From the NCBI GenBank assembly GCA_007126675.1, contig SLAU01000186.1, positions 1 to 18,936 on the forward strand: a stretch of DNA of 18,936 nucleotides. The letters run 5' to 3'. Source of the stretch: Balneolaceae bacterium (GTDB lineage Bacteria; Bacteroidota; Rhodothermia; Balneolales; Balneolaceae). The notes beneath the pieces were generated by a model that was not told the origin of the DNA, ran no database searches, and saw only the letters and a program-made list of their open reading frames with translations. This document shows, piece by piece, positions 13,202-18,936 of the stretch. Position 1 is the stretch's first letter, and each line of letters starts with the position of its first letter. The position numbers were made by a program, and so were the translations under genes.

Positions 13202-15562
13202 ATGAAAATATTACGTTACTCTCTCTTCCTTCTTCTATTTCCTGCTCTTTTTGCAATTACAAGTAAATATGCATTTGCTCAAAACGCTAATTTTGAACTT
13301 GCAGAACGGTTTACTGCCGATAAAATGGAAAAAATGACCGGCACCACATTTTTGAATGTAAACTGGATTGAAGATGAGGACCGGTTTTGGTATGAATGGA
13401 AAGACGGGTTCGGTAACCGGTGGGAATTTGTAGATGCCGCGAGGCAGGAACGTCGTCCGCTGTTTGACCGCGATGAAATAGCAGCACAACTATCTGAAAC
13501 GTTTCATCGTGGATTTGATGCAAATCAGCTCGATCTCGAAGATTTTGATTTCGATACCGACCGGGGTTTATTCACTTTTCATGTTGACAGTATCGAATTT
13601 AAATACCACCTGGATACTGACGAACTGGTTAAAGGAGATTCACTGGACGCTGACGATACGGAGAGATGGCAAACATTTTCACCGGATAGCTCATGGATAG
13701 CTTTTGCGCGGGAGCATGATCTTTATGTAATGCGGGCCGATGATCCGGACAGCACAGAAATACGCCTTACTGAAGACGGAGAGCGCTGGTACAGTTTTCA
13801 GCAGGATCATGGCGATACTACAACCACGGAGCGTTTGCGCTCGCGGGCACAATGGTTTGAAGATTCAAAAAAACTGTATGTGAAACGGCAGGACTGGCGG
13901 GAAGTAGACGAACTTTGGGTGATCAATACAATTGCCCAGCGGCCTGAGCTGGAAACTTACAAATACAATCTTCCGGGTGAGGATAATATTTTCCAGGACG
14001 AAATTTTAGTGTTTGATATGGAGACGAAAGACCATGTTCGCCTAGATACGGATAAATGGCCCGATCAGGCTCTTGGAGGTGCCTACTTCAGAAACGGAGG
14101 TATCTATACTACCGATAAATCAGACTACATGTATATCCTTCGCCGCACACGCACCTGGGATGAAGTGGATGTGGTAAAAGCCAATACATCAACAGGGGAA
14201 ACCGAAGTGCTTTGGAGTGAAAAGAGTAAACCCTACTTTAATGCATTTAACTCTTACCTGGGTGTCATCAATGAAGGTGAAGAGTATATTTGGTGGAGCG
14301 AGCGAACCGGCTGGGGTCAATTGTACAGATACGACAGCGATGGAAACCTGATGAACCGGATCACAACCGGAAATTTCATGGTGGGAAGTGTTGCCGCAAT
14401 AGATACATCAGCAGCAACAATCTACTTTGAAGGGTTTGGTAACGAGCCGGATAAAAACCCTTTTCACGCTCACTATTACAAAGTTAACTTTGATGGCTCC
14501 GGGCAGGAATTGATCACTCCGGAAGATGGCAACCATTCGTTCAGCATGAGTGATTCGCGCAGTTATTTTGTGAACAATTACTCACGACCTGATTACCCCA
14601 CGAAAGCTGTTTTAAGAGATAATCGAGGCAGAAAGTTAATGCCCCTGGAAGAGGTTGATCTGACCCGAATGGTAAAGGCCGGCTATAATTTGCCGGAGGA
14701 GTTCAGTGTAAAGGCCGCCGATGGCATTACCGACCTATACGGAGTAATGTGGAAGCCGTCAGACTTTGACCCCGAAAAAGAATATCCGATTATTTCTTAT
14801 GTGTACCCCGGACCTCAGGTAGAACCGTATCCAAGAGGATTTTCAATCAGCGGAACGGCTGCAAGAGCTCATAGTTTGTCTCAGGTCGGTTTTGTGGTAG
14901 TGGCCATGGGTAACCGGGGAGGGAGTCCACTCAGGGAAAAATGGTACCATAACTTTGGTCACGGAAATCTGCGCGATTACGCTTTGCCGGACAATCGCTA
15001 TGGAATTGAGCAGCTTGGTGCCGTCCGTCCTTATATAGATCTTGACCGCGTTGGAATTTATGGCCACTCCGGCGGCGGTTTTATGAGTACTGCAGCTTTA
15101 CTGACGTATCCTGATTTTTATAAGGTGGCTGTATCATCTGCCGGGAATCATGATAATAATGTGTACAACATTTACTGGAGCGAAATTCACCACGGTGTGG
15201 ATGCAGAAACAGATTCAGTAACTGTAGAAAATGAGGACGGTGAAGAGATTAAAGAGGAGCGAACAACATTTAGTTCTCACATTCCGCCCAATCAGGAATT
15301 AGCCGAAAATCTACAGGGAAGGTTACTGCTGGTTCATGGCGAAATGGATAACAATGTTCATCCGGCAAACACATATCGGGTGGTGGATGCACTGGTTAGA
15401 GCTGGTAAACGATTCGACATGATGATATTTCCGGAAATGCGTCACGGTTTTGGCCGCTATAACGCATATTTTGAACGTCTTTTGTGGGATTACTTCGCTG
15501 AGCATTTACTGGACTACCGTGCCGATGGAGTGGATTACAATATTCCTGATCATCTGGATTAA
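13202..15562 (+). CDS. Secreted S9-family peptidase (dipeptidyl-peptidase IV type)
   Basis: About 786 residues. An N-terminal signal peptide (MKILRYSLFLLLFPALFAIT, probable cut after AFA before QNA) exports it to the periplasm or beyond. A beta-propeller of the DPPIV N-terminal type spans about 60-490 (blades with WQTFSPDSSWIAF, YIWWSERTGWGQLY, SDSRSYFVNNYS). The alpha/beta-hydrolase domain follows (about 520-780) with Ser623 in YGHSGGGF, Asp716 in VHGEMDNNVHP and His748 in MRHGFGR. S9 enzymes remove dipeptides from N-termini or cut oligopeptides; many DPP-IV enzymes have GWSYGG where this has GHSGGG. I chose the ATG at 13202 because it begins exactly at the signal peptide; a TTG at 13166 would add 12 polar residues. 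Its stop overlaps that of the convergent glycosyltransferase. Confidence 0.92.
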   Translation: MKILRYSLFLLLFPALFAITSKYAFAQNANFELAERFTADKMEKMTGTTFLNVNWIEDEDRFWYEWKDGFGNRWEFVDAARQERRPLFDRDEIAAQLSETFHRGFDANQLDLEDFDFDTDRGLFTFHVDSIEFKYHLDTDELVKGDSLDADDTERWQTFSPDSSWIAFAREHDLYVMRADDPDSTEIRLTEDGERWYSFQQDHGDTTTTERLRSRAQWFEDSKKLYVKRQDWREVDELWVINTIAQRPELETYKYNLPGEDNIFQDEILVFDMETKDHVRLDTDKWPDQALGGAYFRNGGIYTTDKSDYMYILRRTRTWDEVDVVKANTSTGETEVLWSEKSKPYFNAFNSYLGVINEGEEYIWWSERTGWGQLYRYDSDGNLMNRITTGNFMVGSVAAIDTSAATIYFEGFGNEPDKNPFHAHYYKVNFDGSGQELITPEDGNHSFSMSDSRSYFVNNYSRPDYPTKAVLRDNRGRKLMPLEEVDLTRMVKAGYNLPEEFSVKAADGITDLYGVMWKPSDFDPEKEYPIISYVYPGPQVEPYPRGFSISGTAARAHSLSQVGFVVVAMGNRGGSPLREKWYHNFGHGNLRDYALPDNRYGIEQLGAVRPYIDLDRVGIYGHSGGGFMSTAALLTYPDFYKVAVSSAGNHDNNVYNIYWSEIHHGVDAETDSVTVENEDGEEIKEERTTFSSHIPPNQELAENLQGRLLLVHGEMDNNVHPANTYRVVDALVRAGKRFDMMIFPEMRHGFGRYNAYFERLLWDYFAEHLLDYRADGVDYNIPDHLD

Positions 15563-17043
15563 GCGGTAAGCCCATAATACAGAAGGCTGGCAAAAAAGAC
15601 ATTTATTGCAGCGAAAAAGAACCAGTGGAATGCATTTACCACTTTTGGGTTGGGTGTAAGTATATTCCATTCCTTATTGTTACTGAAATAATCATACAAA
15701 CCTCTGAGACGCCACCAAAAATGTAACTGCCGGAACCCGAGGTTTTCGACCATTGCATGGAATGTAAGTGACACTATATCTCTGATTCTTGAATATGGCT
15801 GGTATGTTAACTCATCGAGAAGCACTGAGCTAATAGATAGTATCATTCCCAAAAGAACTGCAAATACAATGAATAGAATTGCAAACTCAGGATAAAGATA
15901 TCCGGTGATCAGGAGCACGAAAAAAAGAACGTAAGAAGTAAATTCAATGATGGGTCCCAGCAGTTCAAAAACAAAATGAAAAGGAAGAGACAGCATTCCC
16001 AGTTTGCCATACTTAGGATTGCCAATCATCTCTTTTTGATGGAATAAAGTATCAGCAAGACCTCGCTGCCATCGGTTTCTTTGTGCTGAAAGCTCATACC
16101 ACTCTTCCGGCACTTTGGTCCAGCAAACCGGTTCGGGCAGGTACCGAATTGTATATGGTTTGCCTTTATCAATAAAGTGCTTGTGCATATACACAACAAT
16201 TTCCACATCTTCGCCAACCGAATCTACTTTATAGCCTCCAACCGTAATTAATGCCTCACGGTCGAATACTGCAAATGCCCCCGATATAATAACCAGGCCA
16301 TCGGCTGCCGACCATCCGACTCGGCCAAACAGAAATGCCCGCATGTATTCAACAATCTGAATTTTTGCGAGAAAGGATTTTGGCGGCCTCGCTTCCTTTA
16401 GCTGTCCTTTTTCGAAAACACATCCATTCGAAATCCGGACAACACCGCCTACTGCAACCGTGTTTTCATCCTCTACAAAAGAACGAAGCATTTTCTTAAG
16501 TATATCCCGCTCAAGCCAGGAATCAGCATCAACCGAACATACCAAATCTTTTCGTGAGGCATTAGCGCCCGCATTAAGTGCATCCGCTTTCTTTCCGTTT
16601 TCTTTATCCAGTACGATCAGATCCGGATACTTTCTTGATGCATAAACCCCCTTAACCGGTTTGCTGTTTAACCTTTGGGGAATAAAACGTTCGGTAAGAA
16701 ACAGATCGAATTCTTTTTTCAGAAGCTCGAAAGTTTTATCTGTGCTTCCGTCATTAATAACAATAATTTCGTAATTGTTAAAATCGAGCTGAATGAGGGA
16801 GTAGACAGTGAAACAAACCGTTTCCTCTTCATTATAGACAGGCAGCAGAATACTAACAGATTTATGCAGGTCGGAGTCGAACAAACCGCTAACCTCAAAA
16901 GCATCTCTTGAGCGATTCAGTTTTCGGATTGAAAAATAGGAAATGACGAGTAACACCATATATACGGTGTTTATGATAATGAAGTATCCGAGGATGAAGT
17001 AAGTAAACAGGTCTATAAAGATCCAAATCGAATTCGATAACAT
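15559..17043 (-). CDS. Multi-spanning family 2 glycosyltransferase, polysaccharide-synthase type
   Basis: 494 residues. An N-terminal membrane helix (about 8-38) is followed by a cytosolic GT-A domain and C-terminal membrane helices (about 355-382, 386-408, 472-492). Motifs of processive family 2 synthases (BcsA, PgaC, HasA) are present: VSILLPVYNEEE (63-74), INDGS with Asp98, the VDADSW metal motif with Asp172/Asp174 (171-176), GED (277-279) as probable base, and QRNRW (321-325), matching the Q-x-x-R-W motif that holds the acceptor chain. It should build and probably export a beta-linked polysaccharide; the sugar is unknown. No PilZ domain is present. It is the last gene of the operon with the HEAT protein and response regulator; its ATG overlaps the upstream stop (TAATG), so translation is likely coupled. 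It overlaps the convergent peptidase by four bases. Confidence 0.9.
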   Translation of the reverse strand: MLSNSIWIFIDLFTYFILGYFIIINTVYMVLLVISYFSIRKLNRSRDAFEVSGLFDSDLHKSVSILLPVYNEEETVCFTVYSLIQLDFNNYEIIVINDGSTDKTFELLKKEFDLFLTERFIPQRLNSKPVKGVYASRKYPDLIVLDKENGKKADALNAGANASRKDLVCSVDADSWLERDILKKMLRSFVEDENTVAVGGVVRISNGCVFEKGQLKEARPPKSFLAKIQIVEYMRAFLFGRVGWSAADGLVIISGAFAVFDREALITVGGYKVDSVGEDVEIVVYMHKHFIDKGKPYTIRYLPEPVCWTKVPEEWYELSAQRNRWQRGLADTLFHQKEMIGNPKYGKLGMLSLPFHFVFELLGPIIEFTSYVLFFVLLITGYLYPEFAILFIVFAVLLGMILSISSVLLDELTYQPYSRIRDIVSLTFHAMVENLGFRQLHFWWRLRGLYDYFSNNKEWNILTPNPKVVNAFHWFFFAAINVFFASLLYYGLTA

Positions 17044-18182
17044 TATGTTGTGTTTAAATAGAAATTATATCCTGTTTCTGATTCTATTTTTGATACAAGC
17101 TCTTTATTTGCATTCTCAGGGATCATCATTGATGATATACTTTTCAGCGATCTTGTGTCCAGTTTTATAATTTCAATTGCGGATTCAATCTGGGTGATTG
17201 GTTCATTATCAAGTCTCAGCATATTAAATAATAGCTGTATCCCCTCTTTACCATTAATTTCGCGAAGTGCATTCATGCATGCTTTTTTAACCAGCGTGTT
17301 GTTGGTTAATGGAATTATTTTTTCAATTTCTTCAATTACTGCCGGGCTCTTAAGCATACCAAGACCTTCAATCAATCCGGCTATCAGCGGAGTATTATCA
17401 TCGTTTATTGGCAGTTCTTTCAGGTAATTTAGCATCGCTGTTGACTGATAGTAATACCCGATGCCACCCATTGCTATAGCTATAGAGCATTTATGCTTTT
17501 TCAGCACAGTTTCATTTTTCAATAACCCCATCAAGAACTTTCCTTCCTGCTCCCATTGCTCTTTATCTTTCTTTCTGTATTTGTAGAGTAATTCATACAA
17601 AGCTAATCGGGTCAGCTCTTCATCCCGGCAGATGAGTTCTAAAGCGTATCCGCGGTCTTTTACTTTTTCGCATCCCATCATTGCAGTGGCAGCGCTGTAC
17701 CTGATATATGGTTGTTTATGGTTGAACAACGGCAGAATTTTTTTGATAAACTTTGATTGCAGTTGTTCCATCTCTTTAAAATAGTGCAGGGCTTCTATAA
17801 TCTTTTTTTCTGATTTTGAACGCAGCAATTTGATGTAGTAATTGCTCATTTCAGTTTGTTCTAAAAACCTTTGAATTTTTTCTCTTTCCGACCCCCGGAC
17901 ATTAAATTGCAGGTTGCTGCAAATTTTGAAATAGGTTTTAACTAATCCCGGATTTTTTTTAAGAGCCGCATTCAGCTGTTCAAGAGTTTTATTGCCTGTA
18001 ATATATTGAACAAAATTCCTGGTGTGCACTCTGTGCTTTCTATTGCTCTTCCATTCAATTAGCATCTTCACGGAACGTGTAAACAAAGCTGTTACGAATA
18101 GCATTACAGTAATAACGAGCAGTATTGCTGTACCTATAATAAGCGCATCAATTGCCTGAAAACCGGCTGCAGAGTTAACCAT
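17043..18182 (-). CDS. Membrane-anchored HEAT-like repeat protein
   Basis: 379 residues. One N-terminal membrane helix (about 11-34: IDALIIGTAILLVITVMLFV) is followed by a basic stretch (WKSNRKHRVHTR) that suits the cytosolic face. The rest is an all-helical array with HEAT/ARM-like spacing, for example KIIEALHYFKEMEQLQ, PYIRYSAATAMMGCEKV, PLIAGLIEGLGMLKSPAVIEEI and TLVKKACMNALREINGKEGI. Such arrays are protein-binding scaffolds, and no enzymatic motif is seen. It lies between the response regulator (27-base gap) and the glycosyltransferase (one-base overlap). I infer that it docks at the inner membrane and passes a signal from the regulator to the synthase, or holds the synthase complex together. 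This is inference from position only. Confidence 0.85.
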   Translation of the reverse strand: MVNSAAGFQAIDALIIGTAILLVITVMLFVTALFTRSVKMLIEWKSNRKHRVHTRNFVQYITGNKTLEQLNAALKKNPGLVKTYFKICSNLQFNVRGSEREKIQRFLEQTEMSNYYIKLLRSKSEKKIIEALHYFKEMEQLQSKFIKKILPLFNHKQPYIRYSAATAMMGCEKVKDRGYALELICRDEELTRLALYELLYKYRKKDKEQWEQEGKFLMGLLKNETVLKKHKCSIAIAMGGIGYYYQSTAMLNYLKELPINDDNTPLIAGLIEGLGMLKSPAVIEEIEKIIPLTNNTLVKKACMNALREINGKEGIQLLFNMLRLDNEPITQIESAIEIIKLDTRSLKSISSMMIPENANKELVSKIESETGYNFYLNTT

Positions 18183-18209
18183 GATACTAAATTTGAATGT
18201 TGAGGTTTT

Positions 18210-18668
18210 TTATTTGAGCAGACGCTCGATTCTGGCCAGCATTTCATTTAAAAGAAATGGCTTTCCAACATAATCGTCGGCGCCTAAGCTGTAAATATCA
18301 TCCACATCTCTCTCACTGTTTTTGGAAGATACCACCAATACTTTTGGCTGATCGATTTCATTGTTAGAGCGTAATTCTTTAAGAAGGCTCTTACCCGGCA
18401 GGCCCGGTATCATCAGGTCGAGGATCACGAGGTCAGGCTTTAGTTCATAGATTGCTTTCAAACCATCCCAGCCGTTGTCTCTTGATTCAAACCTGTAGGG
18501 TAAATGCCGGAATTTATATTTGAATAGTTCAAGCAAAATCAATTCATCCTCAACCATCAAAATTAAAGGCTCTTTTGTTTCAACTGTGCAAACCCCTGAG
18601 CCGGATGAATTGCGCTTTGTCATTTCTACCATTTGCATCATTTCTATTTTTCTTGTTTCAAAAGTCAT
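18210..18668 (-). CDS. Stand-alone receiver-domain response regulator
   Basis: 152 residues: a 33-residue polar N-terminal tail and one CheY-like receiver domain (about 34-152) with no output domain. The acidic pocket is Glu40-Asp41 (MVEDE), the phosphoacceptor Asp84 (LVILDLMIPGLPG), the switch Ser114 (VVSSKN) and the conserved Lys136 in GKPF. All phosphorylation residues are present, so it should accept phosphate from a histidine kinase not encoded in the window and act by protein contact. It is first of the operon with the HEAT protein and the glycosyltransferase. The first ATG (18668) is chosen; several in-frame Met codons follow (residues 10, 11, 13, 16), so the true start could be up to 15 residues later. 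An inverted repeat ends on this start codon. Confidence 0.9.
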   Translation of the reverse strand: MTFETRKIEMMQMVEMTKRNSSGSGVCTVETKEPLILMVEDELILLELFKYKFRHLPYRFESRDNGWDGLKAIYELKPDLVILDLMIPGLPGKSLLKELRSNNEIDQPKVLVVSSKNSERDVDDIYSLGADDYVGKPFLLNEMLARIERLLK

Positions 18669-18707
18669 ATACAGCTGCTCCGTTAATGAATCTTTGTTCG
18701 CTGTATA
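18668..18707 (-). promoter_or_regulatory. Leader inverted repeat ending on the response-regulator start codon
   Basis: In the transcript TATACAGC (18707-18700) can pair perfectly with GCTGTATA (18675-18668), whose last A is the first base of the ATG. The 24-base loop holds a purine-rich CGGAGC that could act as ribosome binding site. Pairing would hide the start codon. Confidence 0.4.
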
Positions 18708-18736
18708 AGAAAGAAATGCAATATTTAAATTCTTTC

Positions 18737-18766
18737 TATATAGAATGCTTTAATCAATATTGTTAA
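18737..18766 (-). promoter_or_regulatory. Candidate promoter of the response regulator-HEAT-glycosyltransferase operon
   Basis: On the minus strand TTAACA (18766-18761) and TATATA (18742-18737) are separated by 18 bases, a fair sigma70-type match. The -10 lies inside a perfect 12-base palindrome TTCTATATAGAA (18734-18745). Transcription would begin near 18730, giving a leader of about 60 bases that includes the inverted repeat at the start codon. Confidence 0.35.
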
Positions 18767-18832
18767 GGAATTTTAAATAATTATCGCGGAGTTATAATTA
18801 AAATTTAATTTCTTAGAAACCTGAGTTCGATT

Positions 18833-18936
18833 CTAAATCAAGCTTAATTGGTTTGTATGGACGGGATCATATTTTATAGCCGGCTTTTTAGGAAAGAATG
18901 AGTAGGCGGCCAGCCCAGCCAGCAGGTTTGACAGAA
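18833..18936 (-). CDS. Possible C-terminal tail of a gene cut by the right edge
   Basis: Reading the minus strand inward from the edge, one frame stays open for 33 codons to a TAG at 18835-18833. It gives a hydrophobic stretch LSNLLAGLAAYSFFP, then KKPAIKYDPVHTNQLSLI, the look of a final membrane helix with a short polar tail. Base composition changes from AT-rich to mixed just at this stop, which supports coding. It is too short to assign. The opposite strand offers a competing start (ATG at 18898 after AGGAAAGA), open for 13 codons to the edge. Confidence 0.35.
   Translation of the reverse strand, partial: LSNLLAGLAAYSFFPKKPAIKYDPVHTNQLSLI

Noticed and set aside
18898..18936. Plus-strand gene start at the right edge (ATG after AGGAAAGA)
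   Set aside because: Only 13 codons are visible, and the minus-strand frame across the same bases is longer, reads like a membrane-protein tail and ends where base composition changes; not excluded, but less likely.
1..18936. Mobile element, CRISPR, tRNA/rRNA or defence island
   Set aside because: No transposase, integrase, phage, toxin-antitoxin or nuclease gene, no regularly spaced repeats, and no cloverleaf-like sequence were seen.

Overview
The window looks like ordinary chromosome from a Gram-negative, moderately AT-rich bacterium of the Bacteroidota/Balneolota type; a member of the Balneolaceae is my best guess. That guess is inference. It rests on the general look of the proteins, weak or absent Shine-Dalgarno sequences before most genes, outer-membrane barrel proteins with export signals, a secreted DPP-IV-like peptidase, and recF-DUF721-YbbR packed beside enolase. 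I see no rRNA, tRNA, CRISPR array, insertion sequence or prophage gene.

Left part (1-6384). A beta-barrel outer-membrane protein cut by the left edge converges on a HAD phosphatase. Divergent from the phosphatase starts a tight plus-strand run: enolase, a membrane-anchored SGNH/GDSL hydrolase (TTG start), recF, a DciA-type DUF721 protein and a YbbR-repeat membrane protein. Gaps are 21, 10, 2 and 22 bases. It ends at a small hairpin shared with the convergent universal-stress gene.

Middle part (6382-11365, minus strand). This holds a tandem UspA protein with a good promoter and ribosome binding site, a solitary and somewhat divergent MreB with no mreC or mreD beside it, and a two-gene unit of a double-hotdog FAS1-type/mesaconyl-CoA-hydratase-like dehydratase followed by an aldehyde dehydrogenase. 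Two gene-poor stretches of about 350 bases flank mreB. A near-perfect 21-base palindrome lies between the dehydratase unit and a divergent gene for an unrecognised exported protein.

Right part (11550-18936). After the exported protein comes a REP-like hairpin element, a small unrecognised minus-strand protein, and a secreted S9 (DPP-IV family) peptidase. The peptidase overlaps by four bases, tail to tail, with the last gene of a minus-strand operon. That operon reads, in transcription order, stand-alone receiver-domain response regulator, membrane-anchored HEAT-like repeat protein, and multi-spanning family 2 glycosyltransferase. The last two are joined by a TAATG overlap. This looks like a phosphorelay-linked polysaccharide synthase module and is the most interesting system here. 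It has its own promoter candidate and a leader inverted repeat that ends on the start codon. The last ~100 bases probably carry the tail of another minus-strand gene.

Little here needs to be horizontally acquired. The genes cover central metabolism, replication/repair, cell shape, envelope and surface polysaccharide.
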